Assembly (NCBI GenBank): GCA_052033505.1 | Contig: JBPOJN010000083.1 | Location: forward strand, 1 to 41,939 | Source of the DNA: JBPOJN01 sp052033505 | GTDB lineage: Bacteria > UBA10199 > JACPAL01 > GCA-016699445 | Direction of reading: 5' to 3' | DNA: 41,939 nucleotides | Shown: positions 6,221 to 13,259 of the stretch, in pieces | How the letters are laid out: the number at the start of each line of letters is the position of its first letter | How positions within the stretch are numbered: the first letter of the stretch is position 1 | Translations under genes and position numbers: made by a program | The notes under the pieces: model-generated | What the model was told of the DNA's origin: nothing | The model's database searches: none | The model's input: the letters and a program-made list of their open reading frames with translations, nothing else

Positions 6221-8570
6221 CAATCCCGCCTTCATCCGCGAGGAACTCGAAGCCTTCGCCAAGCTCTTGATCGTGCCAGGAGCTTGCGTTGAATTGAGAA
6301 CGCTTCCACCAACGCACATTGGTTATTTCACCGATGTTGAGAAGTTTGCCGATGCCACATGCAGTCTGAGCGGCAAGGTGAATTGTTACGCAACGCTGAA
6401 TCCAGTCAAAATTGATCTTCTTTCGCGTGCTGAGAATAAACTTGTCCAGGGCCAGCAAAACAATTCCACGAAAGACGAAGATGTTGCTTGTCGCCGGTGG
6501 TTTCTGATCGATATCGACGATAAGAGTCGCGCTAAGAATACTAACGCCACTAATGATGAATTGATGGCCTCCAAGGCACTTTGCCAGCAGGTCGTTACAG
6601 ATCTAAAGACGCGAGGCGTTGAGTGTCTCGTTCTCTGCTCCGGGAACGGCTGGCATATTCTGATCGGTCTTCCCGAATATCCAAACGATGAGAGGCATAA
6701 GGAAAAGCACAAGCTCCTTCTGGCCTGGTTCACGAGAACTTATTGTGAGGGTAGCTTTGGAGTTGATCCCGTCGTTTACAACGCGAGCCGGATTTCGAGG
6801 ATTCCCGGCACATTCAATCTCAAGGGCCCAGACACTCCAGGCCGCCCTCAGCGAATAGCTCGGATCAAGTTACCGGTCGTTGCACCAAAGCCAGTCGATC
6901 TGTTTGCAATCTTCGCAGGCGAAATTGCCGAACAGAGAGCTTTTGAAACACCAAGACCATCGGAGTCTTTCGGCAAGCGGGAGTCATTCTCACGGTTCAA
7001 AGGCAACTTAGCGACACTCGATATTGCCGCTCTATTTCAGAACGCCGGACTTTACCGCAGACTGATCGGCCAGGGGAAGCACGCCGTCACTTGCTTGTGG
7101 GATAACCAACACACAACCGGTTCTAAAACGGATTCATCAACAATCATTTGGGAAGGCGACGGATCGAAGTGGGCAAACTTTTATTGTTCGCACTCACACT
7201 GTCACGGCAAGGGGCTCCGAGACGTTTTGGATCATTTTGGGGCTCAAGAAGTTGATCGCTACTGTCGGATGGAGTTCAAGATTCCACCATCAGCATCCAG
7301 CGGCAATGTCTCTGAGATTCCTCAGCATGGGATTTCCTATAGAAAGGCATCTGATATTGAATCAAGGCCGATTCGTTGGTTATGGAATGGAAGAATTGCT
7401 CGCGGGAAGGTTACCATTGTTGCGGGACACCCGGGTCTTGGGAAAAGCCAAGTAACAGCGAGCATGGCCGCCGTTGTATCTAGTGGTGGTTACTGGCCTG
7501 CTGACCGGACTAAGAGTGATCGAGGAAGCGTAGTCATTTTGTCCGCTGAGGACGACGCGGCAGATACCATCAAGCCGCGCCTTGAGGCCGCCGGAGCCGA
7601 TCTTGATCGTATTTCAATTGTAGATCCCGCCCCTGTAATTATTTTGGGCGACTACGACCGAAAAACACGTCGGGCTTTCACTCTTGATAATGACCTGCCG
7701 CGACTTGAAGAATCATTATCTGAGCTAAGGGATGTTTCTTTGGTGATAATCGATCCAATCACGGCCTTTCTTGGTAAGGCAGACGGCCACAAGAACGCAG
7801 AAATCAGGGCCCTCCTTGCTCCTTTGTCAGAGTTGGCAGCCAAGCACGAAGTGGCAGTTGTTTGCGTGAGCCACTTCAGCAAAGGAGGCAATAGCGAATC
7901 CAAATTGCGGGTTATGGGATCACTCGCTTTTGTCGCGGCGGCAAGGGCGGCTTATGCCGTACTGGATGATCCTGACAATAAAGACCGACGACTGTTTCTC
8001 CCCATCAAGAATAACATCGGCAATGACCAGACCGGCTTTGCTTTCACCGTACAAGGGGTAAGCTTGAAAAACCCGTGCGGGAATTTAGAGACTTCGCGAG
8101 TGGTATGGGAGAACGATTTGGTGACCAAAACCGCAAACGAGGTCCTTGCGACGACGACTGAAAGCGGGGACGCTACTTCAGAGGCGATAGAATGGCTCCG
8201 TAGTCTTTTGGCCGATGGCCCCCTGAAGGTCGCCGAGATAAATAAGGAAGCCCGGCAGGCTGGTATCGGGGATAAGGTTTTACGTACGGCGAGAGAACGG
8301 ATTTGCAAAAAACCATACAAACAATCCTTCGCCAGTGGATGGTGGTGGGAGCTTAAGGGGCACGAAGATGCCCAAGGTGCCACATATAAGAACAGGGCAG
8401 CTTCGGGGATAGAGGGCAGCTTCAACACCCAAGAAGCCTCAGCCCCTTTTCCTTCTTCGGGCAACCGAAACGGTCTCCTTCGACAAGAAAGAGAGCCGGG
8501 TGATAATTCGGATGTTAATCTACGAGATGTGATGGAGGTCTTTCCGGGGGCTGAAGAGGTACGAAGATGA
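6204..8570 (+). CDS. fused primase-polymerase / zinc finger / RepA-KaiC-type helicase
   Basis: A 788-residue replication protein. Residues of about 1-230 form an archaeo-eukaryotic-type primase domain: WFLIDIDDK at 99-107 gives the metal-binding Asp-x-Asp, SGNGWHI at 146-152 the catalytic His, and YNASRISRIPGTFN at about 192-205 the nucleotide-binding Arg. Residues 293-345 carry a primase-type zinc-binding segment (Cys297, His303, then FYCSHSHCHGKG). A RecA-like helicase follows, with Walker A GHPGLGKS at 408-415, Walker B LVIIDP at 513-518 and sensor VSHFSK near 557. It would prime and unwind the element's own DNA. The start at 6204 has GGAAGGGA upstream and a 17-bp overlap with the previous gene; a longer frame from 6150 lacks such a site. 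The gene overlaps the excisionase by 4 bp. Confidence 0.9.
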   Translation: MKISCNNPAFIREELEAFAKLLIVPGACVELRTLPPTHIGYFTDVEKFADATCSLSGKVNCYATLNPVKIDLLSRAENKLVQGQQNNSTKDEDVACRRWFLIDIDDKSRAKNTNATNDELMASKALCQQVVTDLKTRGVECLVLCSGNGWHILIGLPEYPNDERHKEKHKLLLAWFTRTYCEGSFGVDPVVYNASRISRIPGTFNLKGPDTPGRPQRIARIKLPVVAPKPVDLFAIFAGEIAEQRAFETPRPSESFGKRESFSRFKGNLATLDIAALFQNAGLYRRLIGQGKHAVTCLWDNQHTTGSKTDSSTIIWEGDGSKWANFYCSHSHCHGKGLRDVLDHFGAQEVDRYCRMEFKIPPSASSGNVSEIPQHGISYRKASDIESRPIRWLWNGRIARGKVTIVAGHPGLGKSQVTASMAAVVSSGGYWPADRTKSDRGSVVILSAEDDAADTIKPRLEAAGADLDRISIVDPAPVIILGDYDRKTRRAFTLDNDLPRLEESLSELRDVSLVIIDPITAFLGKADGHKNAEIRALLAPLSELAAKHEVAVVCVSHFSKGGNSESKLRVMGSLAFVAAARAAYAVLDDPDNKDRRLFLPIKNNIGNDQTGFAFTVQGVSLKNPCGNLETSRVVWENDLVTKTANEVLATTTESGDATSEAIEWLRSLLADGPLKVAEINKEARQAGIGDKVLRTARERICKKPYKQSFASGWWWELKGHEDAQGATYKNRAASGIEGSFNTQEASAPFPSSGNRNGLLRQEREPGDNSDVNLRDVMEVFPGAEEVRR

Positions 8571-8839
8571 ACGGAATCTTCGACAAAAACTTTGATCCCC
8601 TCAAAGACTACGTTCCATCATCATTGGCCTTTTACCGTCCAATGAACAAGAGGGAGCTGTGCGAGTACCTGCGGATGAATTCGGGAACGTTAGAATACTA
8701 TAACGCTCAAGGGCTGCCTCGATTCAAAATTGGAAACGAAATCAGATATTCTTTGCCTGATGTTTTGAACTTCTTTCGGGGGCGAGGTATAAACCCGAGA
8801 AAGGAACGATTCGCGTATGCGTCTGAAGTTGAGGGGTAA
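8567..8839 (+). CDS. excisionase-type helix-turn-helix protein
   Basis: A 90-residue protein with one MerR/HTH_17-type domain: MNKRELCEYLRMNSGTLEYY followed by the wing GLPRFKIGNEIRYSLPDVLNFF. Such proteins bend att DNA with the integrase and set the direction of recombination, and many also regulate transcription (AlpA-like). It begins in an ATGA overlap with the primase-helicase gene and overlaps the integrase gene by 23 bp, so replication, excision and integration genes form one unit. Confidence 0.8.
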   Translation: MNGIFDKNFDPLKDYVPSSLAFYRPMNKRELCEYLRMNSGTLEYYNAQGLPRFKIGNEIRYSLPDVLNFFRGRGINPRKERFAYASEVEG

Positions 8840-10142
8840 GAAGAACGGCCATGGGCAGAAGATTTGGGGCATTTACCAAGTCTATGATTCCGGTCGTCTT
8901 CGGAAGGAGAAACTGCACAAAGCCCTGGGAGCAGTCCCCAAGGCTCTGGCCCTCAAGATTTTTGAGCAATCGCGTGTCGATGTCGTCTGTCAGACGGAGA
9001 ATATCCGCCACAACGTCGATATCTCGTTTCTTCAAGTATGCGAGGAGTACTTGGCGCGGAAATGCCGCCCTCCCCTCAAAACTCCGGGGAGCTTTAGGCA
9101 GGACGGTCATGTCTTTCGTCGTGTCCGGCATACGATGGCGAAAGTTTTCGACCAACTTCATCCTTATCGAACCAATAAGACGATTTGGATTCATGAAATC
9201 ACCCTGCCCATCTTGGATTGCTACAAAGTGGCTCGAAAAGAGGAAGGCGTTTCAAATACCACCATCAATAAAAATCTGAATTTCATTCGAGGAGCCTTGC
9301 GGTATGCGATGGAGGCGAATTATTTGATTCGTTTCCCCTTCGACCGATTCCGCAATTTGAAGCAGGAAGAGCCAAGACGTGAATGGATCGAAGATGTTGG
9401 AGACGTTGAGAAAGTCATTGAGAACGCAAAAAGTCCCATGACCCGAATAAAGCTCAAGCTCGGTTTCGAGGCTGGACTCAGGAAGGCGGAAATCCTGCAC
9501 TTGAAGCTGGAAGAGATCGACCTCAACCATCGACTGTTACGAGTTTACGGGCAGAAGGAAAATCGATTCAAAGAAATCCCCATGAGTGAGGAGATGGCCG
9601 AGACTCTGCGTCCTTTGATGACCTATCGCTATGATCGAAACGGGCGGAGCCTTCTTCTGAGGGAACCTCACCAAAAGACTTATCTCTTTTGCAAAGAAAA
9701 CGGGGAGCACTTCGTGGAATTCGGGGACGGCATATATCGAGCCCAAAAGAAGGCCGGACTTACGAAGAGGCTCGGAGTTCATTCGATGCGGCACACATTC
9801 GCAAGTCACTTGCTCCAAAATGGAGCCAACCCCGTCGATGTTTCTCACATGCTCGGGCACAAGAAGCCTTCAACGACTCTCGATATCTACGCTCATTCCT
9901 CCAAGGATGGACGCTGGAAGGCTTTTGAGAGACTGCCGTACCTCAAGAGACCGTCGGGCGATGTCATTCCTCTCAGAAGAGCCGTAAATTCGCCTGCAAT
10001 CTTCGAGGGTGGGAGTAAATGGGGAGTAAACGAAGAAGCCACCCTGGGATGGATGGCCTCTAAGTACTTGAATTTCAATGAGCGGGAGACGGGGGTCGAA
10101 CCCGCGACCTCAAGCTTGGGAAGCTCGCGCTCTACCAACTGA
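8817..10142 (+). CDS. int: tyrosine integrase reading into the tRNA attachment site
   Basis: A 441-residue tyrosine recombinase. Catalytic residues are visible: Arg222 in FEAGLRKAEIL, His322 and Arg325 in HSMRHTFASHLL, His348 in MLGHKK, and the nucleophile Tyr358 in TLDIYAHSS. An N-terminal arm-binding region and a core-binding domain (about 65-180) precede them. It would recombine the 46-bp core shared with the tRNA-Gly gene. Residues 421-441 are encoded by the attachment repeat and the antisense of the tRNA, so the true C-terminus depends on the integration state. In the excised circle, the frame would leave the core into the sequence now at 150 onward and stop about 35 codons later. Codons of about 398-405 also encode the arm-type repeat. 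The start ATG has AAAGGA about 11 bp upstream. Confidence 0.93.
   Translation: MRLKLRGKKNGHGQKIWGIYQVYDSGRLRKEKLHKALGAVPKALALKIFEQSRVDVVCQTENIRHNVDISFLQVCEEYLARKCRPPLKTPGSFRQDGHVFRRVRHTMAKVFDQLHPYRTNKTIWIHEITLPILDCYKVARKEEGVSNTTINKNLNFIRGALRYAMEANYLIRFPFDRFRNLKQEEPRREWIEDVGDVEKVIENAKSPMTRIKLKLGFEAGLRKAEILHLKLEEIDLNHRLLRVYGQKENRFKEIPMSEEMAETLRPLMTYRYDRNGRSLLLREPHQKTYLFCKENGEHFVEFGDGIYRAQKKAGLTKRLGVHSMRHTFASHLLQNGANPVDVSHMLGHKKPSTTLDIYAHSSKDGRWKAFERLPYLKRPSGDVIPLRRAVNSPAIFEGGSKWGVNEEATLGWMASKYLNFNERETGVEPATSSLGSSRSTN
10008..10030. repeat. right arm-type repeat (doublet of GGGAGTAAA-like sequence)
   Basis: This copy matches 268-290 at 22 of 23 bases and keeps the 11-bp spacing of its two units. 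It lies inside the 3' part of the integrase gene, 47 bp from the core repeat. A role as an integrase arm site is inferred. Confidence 0.55.
10077..10122. repeat. right attachment site inside tRNA-Gly
   Basis: Perfect 46-bp match to 104-149. It starts 4 bp beyond the tRNA 3' end and stops in the anticodon loop. The integrase leaves the tRNA intact at this end. Confidence 0.9.
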
Positions 10143-10153
10143 GCTACTCCCGC
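10081..10153 (-). tRNA. tRNA-Gly (anticodon CCC)
   Basis: Seventy-three nucleotides on the minus strand fold as a tRNA: acceptor GCGGGAG pairs with CTCCCGC, the D arm is GCTC...GAGC, the anticodon stem CGAGC pairs with GCTTG around the loop TTCCCAA (anticodon CCC, reading GGG), the T arm is GCGGG/CCCGT with TTCGACC, and the discriminator is T. CCA is not encoded. The 3' 42 nt are duplicated at 108-149. The gene is flanked by two different integrase genes, both pointing toward it. Confidence 0.95.
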
Positions 10154-10162
10154 AATGTGTTA

Positions 10163-10192
10163 CATTTCAAAGACTTACAGTTTTTTGAAATG
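10163..10192. repeat. inverted repeat between tRNA and second integrase
   Basis: CATTTCAAA at 10163-10171 and TTTGAAATG at 10184-10192 form a perfect 9-bp inverted repeat with a 12-nt loop. It lies just 5' of the tRNA gene and could be part of its promoter region, a terminator, or a core-type site of the second integrase. Confidence 0.4.
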
Positions 10193-10207
10193 CTCTGATT
10201 CCTCTTT

Positions 10208-10226
10208 ATTCCACAATCATTCCACA
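10208..10226. repeat. ATTCCACA doublet beside second integrase
   Basis: ATTCCACA occurs at 10208-10215 and 10219-10226, again with an 11-bp period, 10 bp past the end of the second integrase gene. It has the same layout as the GGGAGTAAA doublets of the first element and is likely an arm-type site for this integrase. Confidence 0.45.
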
Positions 10227-10235
10227 GGTCAATTT

Positions 10236-11357
10236 CTACTGATGCACAACACGCAGCGAACTCTTCTGAATATCCCTCACACTCGGCAGTGAAAAAACAG
10301 CGTCCCTGAGTTGATCGTCTGCGATCTCCGTATAGACATCCATCGTCAGCCTGATGTCCGAATGACCCATGAGCTGCTGAGCCACTTTCGGATGAACTTT
10401 CTGCCTGGCCAAAAGGGAACAGAAAGTTTTTCGCAAACCATGCGGAGATACTCCGACAATCCCCGCCCTCTCTAAGGCTCCCTTAAGAGACCTTCGAAAA
10501 CTGTTGCTGGGACTCCCGTCATGACGACAAAAAACATACTGCCCCTGCTCCGAAGTACGCGGAAGATACTCTTCCATTCCTTCCTGACTTCCATACTGCG
10601 GATTGGGCCACCAGCTCTTGAGATGTTCCAAGGTTTTTTCAAGCTCCTGACAAAGAGGAATTGATCTTCGTTTCCCTGTTTTTGTGGCCAAGATACGGAG
10701 TTGCTTGTTCTCCCAGTCGATATTCTCGAATTTGAGTTGAGAAACTTCACCTGGCCTGAGTCCCGAATAAACCATGACCGTGATAATGTTCTCCTCCCAC
10801 GGTTTTGAAACTCTCAAGAGATTGGCTAATTCAGTCATCGTCAATGCCCGGCTCCCATGACAATCTTCCTTCCATCGCCGGATACCGATTGCAGGAGATT
10901 TAGCGAGATACCGCCAGTCCACTGCTTTCTGAAATACCAACCTCAGGATACTCAGCATGATATTTTTGGTGCGGCCACCGACACGCCACGTATTCAAAAA
11001 CAGCTCGATCCGTTGCTGAGTGATTTGATCGAGCATCAGACCATGAAAGTTCTTTTTCGCCAGTCTCAAATTGTCCTGATACTTGTCTGTCGTCGTCGAG
11101 CTTCTATTTCCCTTGGCAAATTCATTGATGAACTTGTCACAAAAGACATCGAATCCCATCCTTACGCCGCTCGTGTACCCAAACAATTCGTTCATCACTT
11201 CTTTGAGAACGTCTCGTTTGCGCTGTTCGGCGACGGTTCGACTCACTTGACCCAAGGCAACTGTCTGGTCCTTCTGCCCAGGTCGGCGGACAATCAGGAA
11301 ATAGCGCCTTTCCCCCTTCGTGGTCTGCCATTGTCTCAGGTAAACATTTGCTCTCAC
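10236..11357 (-). CDS. int: tyrosine integrase of the right-hand element
   Basis: A 373-residue tyrosine recombinase with all catalytic positions: Arg201 in YSGLRPGEVSQL, Lys226 in ATKTGKRRS, His306 and Arg309 in SPHGLRKTF, His332 in LMGHSDI, and Tyr342 in TMDVYTEI. An N-terminal Arm-like segment (1-60) and a core-binding SAM-like domain (about 68-155) precede. It is not closely similar to the integrase at 8817. The gene points toward the tRNA-Gly 5' end, with an ATTCCACA doublet just past its stop. The start is a GTG overlapping the excisionase stop by 4 bp. With the coupling-protein gene near the right edge, it is most simply the integrase of a conjugative element. Its partner attachment site is not in this window. 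Confidence 0.92.
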   Translation of the reverse strand: MRANVYLRQWQTTKGERRYFLIVRRPGQKDQTVALGQVSRTVAEQRKRDVLKEVMNELFGYTSGVRMGFDVFCDKFINEFAKGNRSSTTTDKYQDNLRLAKKNFHGLMLDQITQQRIELFLNTWRVGGRTKNIMLSILRLVFQKAVDWRYLAKSPAIGIRRWKEDCHGSRALTMTELANLLRVSKPWEENIITVMVYSGLRPGEVSQLKFENIDWENKQLRILATKTGKRRSIPLCQELEKTLEHLKSWWPNPQYGSQEGMEEYLPRTSEQGQYVFCRHDGSPSNSFRRSLKGALERAGIVGVSPHGLRKTFCSLLARQKVHPKVAQQLMGHSDIRLTMDVYTEIADDQLRDAVFSLPSVRDIQKSSLRVVHQ

Positions 11358-11584
11358 AGGTTTAATCCCTTTCGAGGATCAAATGTCTCCGTTGTGGAAC
11401 GAACCCTGTATTCACTCCTCCTTTCCAGCCACTCGATGACCTTGGCGGGGATGTAGCGGCACTCCTTGCCAACATAGAAGCGTGGCATTCCCTCGCGGTT
11501 ATATTGGTCAATGGTGGACTTTGCGACTTGGAGAAAGTCACAGAGTTCTTGGGTGGTCAATGGTCTTTCAGCAGCGAAATTCAT
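11354..11584 (-). CDS. excisionase-type HTH protein (HTH_17)
   Basis: A 76-residue protein: LTTQELCDFLQVAKSTIDQ is the helix-turn-helix, and GMPRFYVGKECRYIPAKVIEW is the wing plus final helix. It is the typical excisionase partner encoded directly upstream of, and overlapping, an integrase gene. It shares the layout, but not close sequence, with the protein at 8567. It begins at the ATG at 11584. Confidence 0.8.
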   Translation of the reverse strand: MNFAAERPLTTQELCDFLQVAKSTIDQYNREGMPRFYVGKECRYIPAKVIEWLERRSEYRVRSTTETFDPRKGLNL

Positions 11585-11669
11585 GATCCATTTTCCTTCT
11601 CTTCATCAGGATCAATGGGACCTGCATCACGTTTAGCTGACCATCTTCGGGATATAAAAGGCAGATCGT

Positions 11670-12020
11670 TCAGAGGACTCGATAATCTCGGACATCTTTT
11701 GGAAAGAATTGGTTTCTCACTTGAGATTTTGAAGATGAAACATTTTGCTTCTTCCTCCAATCGTAGAGGTTCCACTTAAGAAGATTGGTCCCACTGATAT
11801 CGGTATGACGAAGAGCGTATTCGATTCCCTCTATAAGCCCACGCTCTGCTTCGATGCGAGTAGGATCAAACAGGATAACGCTGATTTCATCACGATAATC
11901 GAAGCAGAGTCGTATCAACTCCCGTTTTTCTTCTGCGATCAGAACGTCGAATCTTAAGGTTTCCAGGGCTTTCTTGGCTTCATCCAGGTAGAAAATGTCA
12001 GGATCGACCACTAGAATCAT
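11670..12020 (-). CDS. receiver-like (CheY fold) protein, truncated or divergent
   Basis: A 116-residue protein whose first 55 residues follow the receiver-domain layout: ILVVDPD for the acidic pocket, a first helix EAKKALETL, strand DVLIAEE, a helix, then VILFDPT, where the phospho-accepting Asp would be. The rest lacks the usual Thr/Ser and Lys positions, and the C-terminus is polar, so phosphorylation is doubtful. It lies upstream of the excisionase on the same strand. It may regulate integration genes or be a remnant. Confidence 0.5.
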   Translation of the reverse strand: MILVVDPDIFYLDEAKKALETLRFDVLIAEEKRELIRLCFDYRDEISVILFDPTRIEAERGLIEGIEYALRHTDISGTNLLKWNLYDWRKKQNVSSSKSQVRNQFFPKDVRDYRVL

Positions 12021-12132
12021 GCAACGTTCTATATCAATTCGTATGCCAGGGATCAGGAATTGATTTTAAAGGGGATTCCATAACACTTCGCGTTTCCGAA
12101 ACGTTTCTCAACGTTTTCGGGAGCGTCTTTTC

Positions 12133-12405
12133 TCATACGGCCTTGTGTGAGGCTTCTTTCGGTGAGGAATGATCTAAGGAAGCGAAGGCAACGCTTTTGC
12201 CGCCGATTGAGGCGTGTTCTATGAGATACGTGATTTGATTGGCCGCCTCTTCCACCATCACGCAGAGATCAATGATGATTTGTTCCTCTTCGTTTTTAGG
12301 CTTTGAATGAAGAAGCCAAAAAACTCCCGCAATTGTTCTTAAGGGCCTTAAAACATCTTCCACGGCCCCTTCGAGATCTTGGCAAGTTGGAATTAAATGA
12401 ATCAT
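12133..12405 (-). CDS. small hypothetical protein divergent from XRE repressor
   Basis: A 90-residue, mainly helical, soluble protein (DLEGAVEDVLRPLRTIAGVFWLL, then a long helix EEEQIIIDLCVMVEEAANQITYLIEHA). The ATG at 12405 has GGTGG upstream. It is divergent from the XRE gene across a gap with palindromic operators, so it is probably the repressed early gene of that switch. No family is recognised; the helical layout is vaguely like a kinase dimerisation domain, but no histidine motif supports that. Confidence 0.5.
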   Translation of the reverse strand: MIHLIPTCQDLEGAVEDVLRPLRTIAGVFWLLHSKPKNEEEQIIIDLCVMVEEAANQITYLIEHASIGGKSVAFASLDHSSPKEASHKAV

Positions 12406-12420
12406 AAAAATCCACCTATA

Positions 12421-12470
12421 TTATGTTAATAACATAATTTCATATATAGTTTATTATATCAACATAATAA
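12421..12470. promoter_or_regulatory. pair of palindromic operators in divergent gap
   Basis: TTATGTTA-A-TAACATAA (12421-12437) is a perfect palindrome with 8-bp arms. TTATTAT...ATAATAA (12451-12470) is a second inverted repeat with a 6-nt spacer that includes an AACATA half-site. Both lie in the very AT-rich gap between the genes at 12405 and 12504, where the XRE protein would bind to control both promoters. Confidence 0.6.
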
Positions 12471-12503
12471 TTGGAGTTGATATTCGTTATTAACTAATTC
12501 TTT

Positions 12504-12854
12504 ATGATGCGTGAAAAGAAGCCCACCCCTCTCCTGCAGAGGATTTTTGAACTGCGGAAAACACGGCGAATCAGCTTGGCTCAACTGGGAAAGGCGTTAG
12601 GCGGAGTCCAGACGGCGACGGCCAGCCAGATTGAAAACGGTGATACTCCTCTTAAGGCCGAGCATATTCCGGCAGTGGCGAAACTGCTTGGAGTCCAGGC
12701 CTGGGAGCTTTTCGCTAATTACGACTTGAAAGAGGTAGGTCCTCTCAATGCCAACGAGAAGAATTTAATTTTGAACTTCCGAAAAGCCAAAAACGAATCC
12801 GAACGCGAAATCTTGGAAGACTTAGCTAAGGAATTTGCAAAAAATAAGAAATAA
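12504..12854 (+). CDS. XRE-family transcriptional repressor
   Basis: A 116-residue protein. The N-terminal Cro/CI-type domain spans about 10-70 (QRIFELRKTRRISLAQLGKALG, then TASQIENGDTPLKAEHIPAVAKLLG). The C-terminal 45 residues are charged and helical (EKNLILNFRKAKNESEREILEDLAKEF), likely for dimerisation. It is divergent from the 90-residue gene across a palindrome-rich gap. It is likely the maintenance repressor of the integration module next to it. ATG codons at 12504 and 12507 are both possible starts. Confidence 0.8.
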   Translation: MMREKKPTPLLQRIFELRKTRRISLAQLGKALGGVQTATASQIENGDTPLKAEHIPAVAKLLGVQAWELFANYDLKEVGPLNANEKNLILNFRKAKNESEREILEDLAKEFAKNKK

Positions 12855-12896
12855 AGTGACCGAGAGTTTGAAGGCGAGACACTTCTATTTTTCCTT

Positions 12897-13250
12897 TCAT
12901 CTCAACCGAATCCCAAACTTTCCCAAACCCCAGATATAGACGAGATAAGCCGCAACCATCATCACCGACGAAGACACCATCGCCCAGCCAAACCCCCATT
13001 TCATCTTAAGAAGCAGCGGCAACACGATGAAGAAAAGCAGCGAAGGCAGAATGGCCCAGAAAATCCCGTTCGAAAGATCCACGATCTTCGTGATGTCCTG
13101 CGTATCGCGATAAAGCCAGAGGATCGCCAGGATCGAAGTGAGCGGAAGTGAAGCTAAGATCGCCGCAACGCCGGAGGATCGTTTCCCCAATTCCGAAACG
13201 CCCGCGATAATCAGAGCCGAAATCAGGACCTTGATTAAAAAATAAACCAT
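12897..13250 (-). CDS. DUF3147-family membrane protein
   Basis: A 117-residue protein with four hydrophobic segments (about 3-17, 26-46, 60-81 and 88-110). The pattern GVSELGKRSSGVAAILASLPLTSILAI with WLYRDTQD matches DUF3147 inner-membrane proteins, whose function is unknown. GAGGGGGCGAC precedes the ATG. It starts 9 bp after the exchanger gene, on the same strand, so the two form an operon. Confidence 0.75.
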   Translation of the reverse strand: MVYFLIKVLISALIIAGVSELGKRSSGVAAILASLPLTSILAILWLYRDTQDITKIVDLSNGIFWAILPSLLFFIVLPLLLKMKWGFGWAMVSSSVMMVAAYLVYIWGLGKFGIRLR

Positions 13251-13259
13251 GTCGCCCCC

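Larger units (their letters stand above)
104..10122. mobile_element. integrated element with satellite-like (PICI-like) gene set, tRNA-Gly site
   Basis: Seen: a 46-bp perfect direct repeat at both ends, the right copy lying inside an intact tRNA-Gly gene; a tyrosine integrase ending in that repeat; an excisionase overlapping the integrase; a primase-helicase; and a terminase small subunit gene about 0.3 kb from the left end. No capsid, portal, tail, holin or large-terminase gene is visible in these 10 kb. Known: phage-inducible chromosomal islands and similar satellites are about 10-15 kb, sit at tRNA genes, and carry integrase, excisionase, a primase-replicase and often TerS to divert helper-phage packaging. 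Inferred: this is such a satellite or its derivative. A serine resolvase, an HNH-like gene and two envelope-protein genes would be its accessory load. Confidence 0.7.

Noticed and set aside
11581..11775. 64-residue frame ending at the excisionase start
   Set aside because: It overlaps the receiver-like gene in another frame and has no ribosome site or recognisable fold.
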